Shown here one piece after another: positions 45,662-56,468 of a DNA stretch of 64,000 nucleotides; positions within the stretch are counted from its first letter, which is position 1, and every line of letters starts with the position of its first letter. Made by a program: the position numbers and the translations under genes. A model generated the notes under the pieces. The model saw only the letters and a list, made by a program, of their open reading frames with translations, searched no databases and was not told the origin of the DNA. The stretch is from NCBI RefSeq assembly GCF_036884655.1, contig NC_088355.1, positions 21,516,001-21,580,000 on the forward strand. The letters are read 5' to 3'. This stretch comes from Musa acuminata AAA Group. Taxonomy: Eukaryota; Streptophyta; Magnoliopsida; Zingiberales; Musaceae.

Positions 45662-46766
45662 TCATTCAGGTGAAAAGTTAAAATATCTAAATAAAGTATC
45701 AAACTGTCGATGAATCTGCTATAGCTTAGATAGGATTTGATCTTGGCGATGTTCAAGTTGATCTTGTCTTTGTTCAAAGCGATCTATCCAAATCCCTGTC
45801 TTCGATAGATGATGAAGGAGCTTGCTCAAATGGATGTGATTCCTCAAAGGGACCAATTGGAGGAGATTGATTACCCCTAAAGTTTGGTGTTTTTGGTTCT
45901 AGTTCAGGTTGAGGGGGATCGGTTCTTCTAGGCATTCTAACTCACATACCATTTTTAAATATACATATCATCCGTCGAAGTAGATTTTTATTTATGATGC
46001 TAAATCTATCTAGCTTTATAACCTCTTCGTCGGGTAGTATTGCAATATCGTAAGCACGGAGAATTCTAGTGATTATGCCACCATATGGAAGCATCATGTC
46101 CTTTTTAGATATCTCTATCATATTTTGTTGGATAAGGTAACCAAAGCAATTGTTGTATCCCTTCAATATCCAATACATGATTCCTAGTTTCATTTGACTT
46201 ACTTCATCATGATGGTATTGTTTAGGGAGAATGATACTTATTAAGATGTGATGAAGTATTTTGGTGCTTAATGGTAATAAATGTTCACAGCTTTTTGGAA
46301 GTACCATTAAGTTGGGATTGTCGAAAATTGTTCCTAAGGCATCAAAATACGTGGTCCCAACTGTTTTATCATCCCATTGTCCTATAAAATAACAGTCTCT
46401 ATCTTTTACATGGATGCCTATGATGTCGCAAAGGGATATATCCGTAATGAATATATGATGTCCTAAAAGATAGGTAGACACCCTTTCTTCTTCATCTATA
46501 TGTAAATTGTTATAAGATAACCTAACAAGCCTAGGGTCGATGGGTTCACTTATTTGTAGGATTGGGAGAAGATCTAGATTTGCAAACCATTGAATTGGTT
46601 CTAAATCACATAGTTCATCTAAATAAACATACTTTCCCTTATGAACATTTCTAAATTCTATGGAAGTAAATTTTTGGGCATGTAGATTTGAATCAAAAAG
46701 TGTGGAATCATAGTTTTCTTCTAATCTCCTCTTCTCTTTGTCCTTAGAGGATCTTCTAGAACCCAT
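45662..46766 (-). pseudogene. Accessory ORF of element H (plant retroelement-associated protein), slightly decayed
   Basis: From ATG 46766 the minus strand is open for 274 codons to a TGA at 45942; an earlier in-frame ATG (46811) adds 15 hydrophobic residues but looks less natural than MGSRRSSKDKEKRR, a basic, possibly nuclear-targeting start. The body has blocks I associate with the poorly understood 'putative plant transposon protein' family: LVRLSYNNLHI, a LLGHHIFIT..LCDIIGI segment, LSTKILHHILISIILPK, and MLPYGGIITRIL. Past the TGA the same frame continues with a proline-rich stretch (MPRRTDPPQPELEPKTP), and after a frameshift with a glutamine-rich coiled-coil-like tail (FEQRQDQLEHRQDQIL) to about 45662. 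It lies where pol would be. Family match is from memory of patterns; function is unknown. Confidence 0.62.
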
Positions 46767-47027
46767 AAATACTGCTATTATGAAGATAACTGATGAGCAA
46801 GAGTAGATCATACAAAAGAAAATTCAAAGCCTTTTAGAGAATACCTTAGTTGAGATCTTCAAGAGGATGTAGGATTGATTCTTGATCTTGCAAGAAATAG
46901 AAAGTTTTGGGCAGCTAAAGGGGAAGAATGGAGTTGGAGGAGAGTTTAGAGCTGCAAGGAAGAGAGGAAAATGAGTTGGGGTCGGTTCTACCATTGGCCG
47001 TAGCTCGGTTTTAAAAAAGGGGGCAGG

Positions 47028-47107
47028 TTACGGGCGGTGCAACTGCCTGCCACCTGTGACAGCTAGCGGTGCTACCGCCAGCTGGGCGGTGCCACCGCCT
47101 ACAAGCA
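47028..47107. repeat. Internal GCGGT...ACCGC palindrome array in H
   Basis: Three units (GGGCGGTGCAACTGCC, AGCGGTGCTACCGCC, GGGCGGTGCCACCGCC) like those in the LTRs, about 260-340 bases upstream of the accessory ORF's ATG. A weak TATA-like TTTTTTAAAA (minus strand) is at about 47011-47020. Confidence 0.7.
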
Positions 47108-47639
47108 GTGAGCACTACTTTCAAGGTTGTGTGGGCTGATGTGGGTGTTTTCAATTTGAAGAGAGTTTTTATTTGTGGAGCAACCAACCTTAATTACATA
47201 ATTATGTAAAAATTTTCATCACAAGATGAGAAATTTTGTACGTTCATGATAGATCTTGTGAAATGCATACTCTACTCAAATGTTATAGAGTATTCAATAT
47301 ATTCATGACTCATCATGCAAGCTTGTAAGCCTTGCTAGTTCATGATTTATATCATACAAGAATTCATATGCAAACTTGGCTTGCAAGACGTAAGTTCATG
47401 ATCTTGTAAGATATAGTTAGATCTGGATAGATTGAGGAAGGAATGTATCTGATGAATTCGAAAAATCTGAAGGGTGTGTGAAGAGGAATTCATGCATAAG
47501 AGTTTACAAGTTTCAAAATTTGAGGGATCAAACTTAAGTGTTTATCATTAACGTATGAAATATAAGTATCATTTTATAATTGATTCTATTGATCCTCTTT
47601 TTGTCATTTTAGCTAGAGAGCATTATGAGTCATTTTGGA

Positions 47640-49289
47640 TCTCTGATAAAAAACCTTGAGCACCCAAAAAGCAAGATATCATCTCTTGCTCCTAGCTTAT
47701 GATGATATACGTTTCTAAATAGGAGGATGATTTTTAGGTACCCACTTGATCTTGGGTGCCTAAAAAACTGATCTAAATTGCTTATCATGTTGCATGGAAT
47801 TTTTTATGATTCCTTTAGGAACCCAAATCAATTTGTTTGGACTAACTTTCTTGAATGGACAATGATAAGTTCTATGTCTATGTTTGCAACAAAAGTTATA
47901 TTTATTTTGGTGTGAAATATGTAAGATAGAGTCTTTAATGAAGGTGGTTGGATTTTGGTGAGGGCTTCTCACAAATCCAATTCCACTTCTTTTATGAACG
48001 TGACCCTTATTTGTAAGGATCATGTTCAAGGACTTACTACCAACCTCAAATTTCTTCAAGGTGTCCTTGAGTAGCAAGTTCTCCTTTTAGAATATTTTTA
48101 AGTTATGACATTTCATAGAGCTAAACTATCATTATGCTTAATTTTTAATTTATCAAAATTACTAAGAAGAATATCATGCTCCTTTTTTAATAGTTTATAT
48201 TTTTTACTAATTATTTTACATTCATCAAATAAATCATGAAAAGCATTTAATAATTCATCAAATGATAAATCTACATCAATTAAATTTGTTACCTCCAATA
48301 ACCATGAGTGTATAATGAGCAGCTTGCTCGGTGTTGGACTCCTCTTCTTCAGATGCGCTTGAGTCATCCATGTTGCTTTAAGCGCCTTCTTTTTTGGTAT
48401 TCTCTTCTTGGCAAGGGGACATTCACTTTTATAGTGTCCCGGCTTCTTGCATTCGTAGCAAATTACTTAGTCATTTTTGGGTTCAAATTTATTTTTAGCG
48501 TCCTTTTTAAATTTTTTTCTTTTAATTAATTTTTTGAATTTCCTTGTTAAAAGTGACAAGTCATCATCAAAGTCCTCATCACTTGAGTTTTCTCTCAAGT
48601 TGTCTTCTTAAGTTCTAAGTATCATATCCTTCTTGTTCTTTGGAAGGGTGTCCTCATGCTCTTCATAAGCTTTGCAAGTCATTTCGTAGGTCATTAGTGA
48701 CCCGATTAATTCTTCAAAAGGGAAGTTGTTTAAATCTTTAGCCTCATGAATGACCGTGACTTTAGGGTCCTAACTCTTTGGAAGGGATCTTAGAATTTTA
48801 TTAATGAGCTCGAAATCCGAAAAACATTTACCGAGTCCTTTAATACTATTGACGACATCCGTAAAACGGGTGTACATGTCTCCTATGATCTCACTCGGTT
48901 TCATTCGAAAAAGTTCATAAGAATGCACTAAAAGATTGATTTTTGACTCTTTTACTCTACTTATGCCTTCGTGAGTCACTTCGAGTATATGTCAAATATC
49001 AAATACAGTTTCACAAATTGAAATACGATTGAACTCGTTTTTATCTAGTGCACAAAAATAAGGCATTCATAGCCTTTGCATTTAGAGCGAAAGTCTTCTT
49101 TGCCAATTCATTCCAATTGATTATTGGAAGATAAGACTTTGAAAATCCATTTTCTACAATATTTCAAAGCTCAAAATCTATGGAAATAAGGAAGATCCTC
49201 ATTCGAGTCTTCCAATAGGTGTAATCCATCCCATCGAGCATGGGCGGACGTGTAATAAAGTGACCCTCTTGGTTCCCGGCAAATGTCAT
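47640..49289 (-). pseudogene. Gag and protease stub of element H
   Basis: From ATG 49289 (MTFAGNQEGHFITRPPM) it resembles G's gag: YTYWKTRMRIF, then 48979-48770 (THEGISRVKESKINLLVHSYELFRMK, GDMYTRFTDVV) and a zinc knuckle near 48430-48470. Next is a leucine/lysine-rich linker (48367-48113), and a second knuckle-like CNFCCKHRHRTYHC (near 47890). It fades at the start of protease (about 47640-47690). Frameshifts and stops interrupt it. Nothing after protease is left. Confidence 0.82.
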
Positions 49290-49330
49290 CTCTCTTAGGT
49301 TTTAATCCAATTGAGAGTGAACCTCACTAT

Positions 49331-50649
49331 TATTAAGATCAAGAGCACACTAAAAGGGGGGGAGGGGTGTGAATTAGTGTAGCGAAAACCATTTCAGAAA
49401 GATCTTTAAATTGAAAGCATACGGAAGTGTTGTTGTGTAAAGCAATGGAGGCAGTTTGTAGTTAAGATAAATAGCAAAAAGTAAATGTGAATCGATATTT
49501 AGAGTGGTTTGGTCAATCTTGACCTACATCCACTTTTGGCTTCCTCCTCTGACGTGGTCACTTACGTCCATTAGAGACCTTCCTTCAATAGGCAAAGGTC
49601 AACCACCCTTTTACAGCTTTTCTCCTTTTGACGGGCTTAGGAGACAACCCTTACAAGTTTTCACTCTTCTCTTGAATGATCAACACTTAGAAAGAAAGAG
49701 GGAGAAGAACTCTAGCTTTTACATCACTTTTAAGCACTCAAATACTCAGAATTAAAGTAAGATTTTGATTCCCTTTCATGTAGGAAAGGGTGGGGTTTAT
49801 ATAGGCCCAAATCAGTTTAAAATTGGAGCTTAAAAGTGTCCATTCCTAGATTTTCGGGGTCTTGACGATACCACCGCCATAAATGGGTGGTACTACCACC
49901 TGCCATCTATCACAAAGTAGTACTACTGCGCAGTCTGGACGGTACTATTGCTTGATAACACTTGAAGACTGAGCTCAGGCAGTACCATCGCTTGACAAGG
50001 GCGGTACCACCGCTGGCAATAATAATTATCGGTAGTATCACTACCTGACAGGGGTGGTACTACCGCCTAGAACTCCTAAGAGATCGTGTCTCCTAGGCAG
50101 TGCCATCGTCGGCCAGGAATTCTGAGTTCGAATGGACTGTTCTATTCGGTCCAATTTGGGTCTGTTAAGGGCCCAATTGACCCCTGATTAAGTTAATGGG
50201 ATCACCTTCCAATCCTAACTTAATTTATATACTAACTACGATAATTAAGACATAAATACTACAAATCGTGTTTCGGTGCGTCAATTGCTTCTTCCGGCGA
50301 GCTTATAGCGAACTTCCAGCGAACTTCCGGTGAACTTCCGATGAACCCTCGGCGATGCTCCGGCGGACTCATGGCAAACTCTTGGATTTTACGACGATCT
50401 TCTTGACGAGTTCCGACGAGCTTCTTTGGCAAGGTCCTGGACTTCTCGGATTGTTCCCGTAGAACCTTCGACGAATGTCCGGACTTCCGACGAACTCTCG
50501 AACCCCCAACGTGATCTTGGTCTTGACTCCGGCTCAACACCTACTACATGTCTTACTGCCATCGTAGTTAATCCTGCACACTTATCTCAACATATAGATT
50601 AGATAAACAGATGACAATTGACTTCATCATCAAAATCTGAGATTTAACA
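49331..50649 (-). repeat. 5' LTR of element H
   Basis: On the plus strand TATTAAGATCAAG (49331) to GAGATTTAACA (50649), matching 42717-44039 with clear divergence. TATA lies near 49794-49805. The primer binding site expected just below 49331 is missing (GAACCTCACTAT instead of a sequence containing CTCTGATACCA). Confidence 0.83.
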
Positions 50650-51729
50650 AAATTCAGCCTCAAGTCAACCACATGCCTCACATCTTTAAGCACCAACTTG
50701 CAACCAATGTTGGTCTTTATTTGGATATCACCCATGCCAATGATGTCTGCCATGCCATAGTTGCTCATCTTGATAACACCAAAATTTTCAGACCTGTATG
50801 TAGTAAAAAACTCTCTCCGTGGTGTAGCATGAAAAGAAGTACTTGTGTCAATCACCCACTCAAGATCCTGACACACATAAGAAAAAATATCATCAGCAGG
50901 AGACAAAATCAAATAATCACCACCTTGCACTATAGTTGTAGTATTATCCTTTGACTCTGTAGACTCCACTTCTTTTCTAATTTTCTTGTTCTTCTTAGGT
51001 TGCTTACATTGATTCTTGTAATGTCCTTTCTCACCACGGTTATAACAAACAATATCTTTTCTTGATCTTGACTTACTTCTATGTGAATTGCTTCTAGACT
51101 TTGACATTCTTCTGTTCTCTGAGATAAGTGCCTGTGAATCATTTTGAGATATTGCTGAATTTTTTTATTCTCAACTCCTCATTCAACAAACTGCTTGTTA
51201 CTTGACTTATGGTGATAATACCATTTGGCGCAGAATTACTGAGGGAAATCACCAATGTCTCCCAATTTTCTAGCAATGAACTGAGAAGTAACAATGTTTA
51301 CAACTCATCATCAAAAGACATTTTCATAGTGGATAACTGGCTAGTGATACTCTGCATTTCATTCAAATGCTCGACAGTAGAAGCACTATTTTTATATTTC
51401 AAGTTCATAAGTTTTCTGATTAAAAAAGCTTTGTTGCCAACTGTTTTTCTTTCATAGAGACATTCCAACTTTTTCCAAAGAGAATATGTAGAAATTTCAA
51501 TAGAAACATGGTGAAAGACACCATTATCAAGCCACTATCGAATAAACCCAACTGTTTTTCGATCTAACATCTTTCACTCATCATCTGTCATAGTTATGGG
51601 TTTTGCACTATCCCTCTGCAAAGGTCTATACAAATCTTTGCAATACAAGAGATCTTTCATTTTTTGTTTCCATATCATCCAATTGTTTCCATTCAAATTA
51701 ATCATGTGAAAAACACTATCGACCTCCAT
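50650..51729 (-). pseudogene. Copia B gag and protease
   Basis: From ATG 51729 (MEVDSVFHMINLNGNNWM) it aligns with A's gag. The later part (51107-50568) has a basic SRSNSHRSKSRSRKD segment and a zinc knuckle with one cysteine lost (CYNRGEKGHYKNQC). The protease follows with a damaged active site (WVIDTSTSFHATP where A has DTGASYHA). Several stops precede it. It ends at the H insertion. Confidence 0.87.
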
Positions 51730-51776
51730 ACTCAAACATAAAAATTAAATCACTACAACCCTGCTCTGATATTAGT

Positions 51777-52176
51777 TGATGGGATATAAAGAGAAACTAA
51801 ACTTTTTTATATGAATAAATACTAGCAGGCCATAACACACAGTGGAATTAAATAGAATCATAATTAAATAGAACACCAAGATTTACGTAAAAAACCCCTT
51901 CAATGTGAAGGGTAAAAATTACGGGGGCAAACTAGAGATAATCTACTATAAGACTAATGAATATATAAATCTCAATCTATTGTCCAAAATCTAGCAATAA
52001 TCACAAAAAAATAATTGAGATACAAGTATCACGTCGCTGTAGAACAATCTCACTGCGTTGTCCTTGTCTTCTTCTTTTTCTTTCTCTTATTTTTCTACCA
52101 TGTTCTCCCCGCACCCCTTAATATGAATATAAGGTTTAGAGAAAAGGGATGAGCTAGGGACCGTTAAAACTCAACA
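51777..52176 (-). repeat. 5' LTR of copia B, internally deleted
   Basis: From TGATGGGATATAAAG (51777) to ACTCAACA (52176) on the plus strand. It is 175 bp shorter than the 3' LTR; about 90 bp are missing at CGTCGCTGTAGAACAATCTC compared with 29410-29520. A degenerate primer binding site (CTCTGATATTAG) is adjacent at about 51763-51776. Confidence 0.75.
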
Positions 52177-52880
52177 TAGTATGCAAGGAAGAATATTTAG
52201 GAAAATATTCTGAGTTTCACATGTCGACTAAAAGGCTGATATCAATTATTACTCTTATTTTCTAGATTTATATTTTTTATATTTTTATCACATAAATACA
52301 AGAGAAGGGCTCGCGGGTGGAATATGCTAGGCAGGATGACCCCATTAGCGAAGGCGGTGTCTCGACTCACATTTTTCACCCGTTGAACGGTGAATTTAGA
52401 GAGAGAGAGAGAGTCGTGTTCCTATCGGTAGTGATGAGTTACATCAATCAATCTTTAAATGATAAATGTGCGGTAACCACATGATGGTATGGGCGATAGA
52501 TTACTTATAATGGAGTGGAGTAATAAAGGAAAGATGTAACAAAAAGAATAAATTACATGTCATTACCGATATATATACCCCCACCTTGCGCTCTACTCGT
52601 GTGGCACGTGCATATCGTCGTGTATCAATCAATCAATCATGCCACAGGTTATTTTTTTCGCTACTCGCACTACCTACTGTTTCACAACTTGCTTTCTTTT
52701 ATTTAAGTGGGGTCACTGCTTGTAGCTCATAAGTTTCATTAAAGACAGAGAAAGTTCAAAAATAATAAATATTTCTAATATATTTTAGATAACAATGTTA
52801 CATATTTTGAGTTCTCGTTTATTTGTGCAATTCTAATATTCATTCTTAAATAATAAGACGATATATTGTTTGTATGTTAC
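52177..52880 (+). repeat. Segmental duplication, copy 2, part 2
   Basis: It matches 5435-6075 in order: the 'ggaaaatattct' site, 'gtgtctcgactcacattt', 'cggtgaatttagagagag', 'tctaatatattttaga', 'gtttgtatgttac'. It ends where the gypsy remnant begins. Confidence 0.68.
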
Positions 52881-53228
52881 TGAGTCAAATGTGATACCGT
52901 ATATTTCGGATCCAAGTCACATCACAATCGATGTCACGTCACATTACGGTCAAGTCAGCAAGAGAAGCCCTCCCACTTCGAGCCAGTACATTACCAAGAT
53001 GTCACTTGGCATGTCCCATCCCGATAAGTCCGGGATGGTGCCGCATATCGCCATTCCGGACATCTCGGGACGATGGCTACACAAAGGTACCATCTCACTT
53101 CTCGGGGATCGGTCGTCACGTAAAATCTACGTACGATCGACCCTCATATAGTAGTATAAAAGCACATGGTCGGCATCCTGCTAGGGGAGAAAAAAAAAGA
53201 GAGAAAGCATAACTCCACACTGACTTAC
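52881..53228 (+). repeat. Second gypsy LTR remnant, left part
   Basis: GC-richer than its surroundings, with a TATA box (GTATAAAA, 53154-53161) and the end 'gcataactccacactgacttac'. It continues after E at 61800. Assigned to gypsy because the right part ends next to the same primer-binding-site type as at 460-478. The 61-aa-plus frames in it have no recognisable domain. Confidence 0.5.
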
Positions 53229-54720
53229 TACTAGTCATAGGTGCCCAGCAAGCCAATTACGTGAGTGATGGCACGTGTGACTTGATACAGAATCTTTTTG
53301 CTTATTATATTTTGGCGTATATCACTTTATAACTAATGCATATGTGCATATATATATTGTGATTTCCTTGGATTTGTGCAATGAGAATCGGATCGTGATA
53401 AGATCACGATAATGAGATCGATTCACCTTTAAACACATATCCTAAATAATCCCGGTCATAGGTTACTCGAGAGGGACATCGTGATAACCGGATAGACTAG
53501 TGTGCTGTATACCCATCCATATGATGGATGCAGCTGGTCTCATAGCTGCTCGTGTAGGGACACTAGAGATATAGTACAGGTGCTCATTGGAGAATGAGTT
53601 CACTGATTGATCCGCTTATGGAATGCTGGATGGTTGATGATGCCTTATTATCAGACAGCGATTCCGTAGTCCTAGTGGTGTATCTAGTCCTTAGACTTGA
53701 GACACCAAGGATGTCTTGTATGAGTGCTCCACTCTTTGATACCAGACTTATAGGTTTGGCTGTCCCAGATCTAGTACAGCTGGTCATTGAGAGTGGTAGT
53801 CGACCTTACGAGGGCTATTGAGTGTCGATAGAGGATCATCCACTCTCGGCGTCATGAGAGGAATATCCCATGTGTTCTTGCTCAGACAAATCCCTGGCCA
53901 GGGTCATTCGGGTTGAGAGAGAAAGAGTTCTCCGAGAGAATCCGATTAGAGCGAGACTCGAGTAGAAACCGTATGGGTCTGACAACACCATGCTCGATAT
54001 ATGGTCTCTGGGATATTAGATGAATGAGGGACTATATGTACATGGTAACTGAGGACAGACAGGTCCAATGGATTGGATTCCCCTGTATCGTCTGGGGACT
54101 ACGGCGTAGTGGCCTAGTACGTTCGTAGTCGATGAGTCGAGTGAATTATTACAGAGATAATAATTCACTGAGTTAGAAGGAGTTCTGACAGGTATGACTC
54201 ACGGCCAGCTCGATATTGGGCCTAGAGGGTCACACATATTGTAGGCATTGCGATGAGTAGAGATTCGGATATGAGATATCCGACGGAGCCCTTGTCTTAT
54301 TGGATGCAGATCTAATACCCACTAGAGAAGGACCCATTAGGGTTTGACACGGGATCTCTATAAATAGGAGGGATTCACAGCCTCATAGGCTAGAGTCTTT
54401 ACTTGCCTTTCCTATTCTCCTCTCCCTCTCCACCTTAGAGTAGGCCTAGAGTTTTGAGGAGCGTCGTCGCAACCATGCTGTGTGGATCACCGCTAGAGAG
54501 GAGGACGCTTGACCTGCTTCACCCTCTCCTAAGGATCTGCAAGGAAACAAGAATATACGATCTCCCTAGGTAATACAATCTCTATACGCAGTTTTGTGTT
54601 TTACGGATTTTTTGCGCACCAATCTTCACACGATGACGAACATCTTTTTGGGAATCGGGGATTTTTGTTTTCTTGTTCTTCCACTGCGCATATGATGTCG
54701 CCCCCCATGATTTCCCAACA
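53229..54720 (+). repeat. 5' LTR of element E
   Basis: TACTAGTCATAGG to GATTTCCCAACA, aligned with 60301-61794 and with D's LTRs in reverse. Confidence 0.93.
54359..54366 (+). promoter_or_regulatory. TATA box in 5' LTR of E
   Basis: TATAAATA in GATCTCTATAAATAGGAGGG, identical in the 3' LTR near 61431-61438 and in D's LTRs. Transcripts would begin about 30 bases downstream, near 54390-54400. Confidence 0.6.
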
Positions 54721-54721
54721 A

Positions 54722-54737
54722 TGGTATCAGAGCCAGG
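54722..54737 (+). other. Primer binding site of element E
   Basis: TGGTATCAGAGCCAGG, one base after the LTR; complementary to initiator tRNA-Met. Confidence 0.9.
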
Positions 54738-56468
54738 TTGTTCGTGCGAATGATTGGTTTTGAACTGCGTGTGTTGTATTTAGGAAGAATATTGACGTCA
54801 AAATCGTTGACGCAAAAACGATGAAGGGCAGCAACAGTTGCTGCCCTCGATCTGCAAGCCTGCAGCCACCTGCAGCGGCAGCCGCAGCCAAGCGGCACAG
54901 CGCCGGCGCATGCGCAAGCGCTGTGCCTGCAGTAGCCGGCCGGCGGTCTGCTTGCAACAGGCTTGCTGCTAACGGGGCCGGCAGCCCATGGGCAGAAACC
55001 CCCCCACAGGGGCGGCGGCCCGGTGGTACAGCACCGTCTGCGGAGGCAGCGGCGCCCGAAGGGGGCACCCACCTGCAGCGGCATCGCCACCAGCGGGCCT
55101 GCCGCCTACAGGCGAGGGCAGTGCCCTCGCCCCGTCGCACAGGCCGCCGCCAGCAGGGTGGAGGCGGCGGCAGCAGTGAAAAAGGGGAAAGGGTATTAGG
55201 GTTTTCTGGGCAAAAGACAGTTTTCCCCCTCGGAATTTGAGAAATTCCAGTTTCTGTCTTTTGTCCAAATTACGAAAATACCCTTAGGAATTGAGAAATT
55301 CCCTACATGTCTCTGATTTCAGAAAAATATTAATTAATTAAAAGATTTAGTTGATTATTATTTTTATTATTATCTAGTAGTCCTACATGATGATGATTAT
55401 TTATACATGTGATGTATGATGTGTGGACGGATGATCATGGACCGTGTGATGTGTGTACTTGTGATTATTATTATTGAGGTCTGCGAACCTCCATTATATT
55501 TCTCGTTTATTGTCGGGCCTGCGTGCCTATAATTAAGTTGTAATCACATGAGGAGGCGCAGCGGGAGCGTGGATGCGATAGCGGGACCCACGAGACGGAC
55601 GATCGTGATGCATGGAGATGCATCAAGATGTCGACGGAACCGACGAGGACAAGATGGACGATCACAGGGCATGGAGATGCACCGTTGCACACATAGATCT
55701 TGATGTGAGTGATTAGGCCTACTAGCTCGGGCCTAATCATATTAGGTTGTGGTCTATGATCATCTGATGTGATTGCTTATACACATACTAGATATGTATA
55801 TATATTTGCATGCGATGTAGATATATATTAAATATGTATATGTGTGACATGTCATATTAGGAGACCAAATTATAGAAACATCTCTCGATAATATTAAGTC
55901 GGTAAACGTGAGGCAATTAGATTGACCCACGTGGCCTTCCATCGTTGTGAGTAGGAACCGATTCCCGGTGTAGGTTGAGTTGGTCGAGTCCCTCGAGACT
56001 CACCTATATCGCGATTCGCTATCTTGCTTATGACATAGAGATGTCACTGGTGACCTGAGGGCATGGTATGCTTGGTCGAGTCCCTCGAGGGTATATCATC
56101 AAATTAGACTCATCTTGTAACGAAGGTATTGACTTAACCGAGCATCATGGCTGGTCGAGTCCCTCGAGGCCATGGTGATTCGGAGGTCGAACAGGACGGG
56201 AATCACAAGGAGTTGTGATCGGCAAGAGTTGCCTACCTTTTAGGCTTAGTGTGATTGGTCGAGTCCCTCGAGGTTACACTAAGACGCTGATTGGATCCTG
56301 ATCCCCACTAGAAGTCTGCCGGAGACTTCCGTTTCACGTGCTGAGGGTGTCGCGTGACTCGTTAGTAAAATAGTGGGAGCATATTAAGATAGAAGTCCAT
56401 ATCTTGATAGTTTATTTCTTGCAAAATCTGCATGTTATTCATTTCTGCTACATCTTTATTTTCAGAAA
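54738..56468 (+). other. Long leader of element E with a GC-rich block
   Basis: About 1.7 kb upstream of gag. A GC-rich low-complexity block (about 54830-55195) is followed by AT-rich sequence and then the hairpin array. The frames of 60-154 codons in the GC-rich part occur in several frames and on both strands, so I treat them as chance. Confidence 0.78.
55971..56283 (+). promoter_or_regulatory. Array of four covarying RNA hairpins upstream of gag in E
   Basis: The 17-mer TGGTCGAGTCCCTCGAG occurs at 55981, 56073, 56152 and 56256. Its UCGAG and CUCGA can pair around a UCC loop. Each copy is framed by a lower stem of different sequence: 55971-55980 with 55998-56006 (one bulge); 56063-56072 with 56090-56099; 56143-56151 with 56169-56177; 56245-56255 with 56273-56283. 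By hand these give 9, 10, 9 and 11 pairs, some G-U. The array sits 185-500 bases before the gag ATG. A role in packaging, dimerisation or translation is possible but not shown. Confidence 0.75.

Larger units (their letters stand above)
42717..50649 (-). mobile_element. SIRE-like element H: pol-less, with an accessory ORF, inserted in copia B
   Basis: 7933 bp between AAATT duplications (42712-42716 and 50650-50654). LTRs of about 1320 bp, a gag remnant, a short stub of protease, no integrase or reverse transcriptase, then an unrelated ORF (45942-46766) and a 3' non-coding region. LTRs and gag place it with F and G. It must have depended on another element for enzymes. Confidence 0.85.
29176..52176 (-). 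mobile_element. Copia element B (same family as A), split by two nested insertions
   Basis: Minus-strand copia with a 5' LTR at 51777-52176 and a 3' LTR at 29176-29750. Its coding remnants lie in three blocks (50650-51729, 41882-42716, 29751-31866) that read as one gag-pol once H and the solo LTR/D nest are removed. Protein blocks match A closely. The second segmental copy is interrupted exactly by this element. Confidence 0.82.

Noticed and set aside
55981..56272. Repeated TGGTCGAGTCC read as tRNA T-arms
   Set aside because: The apex resembles a T-arm by a few bases, but there are no acceptor, D or anticodon arms at any of the four sites.
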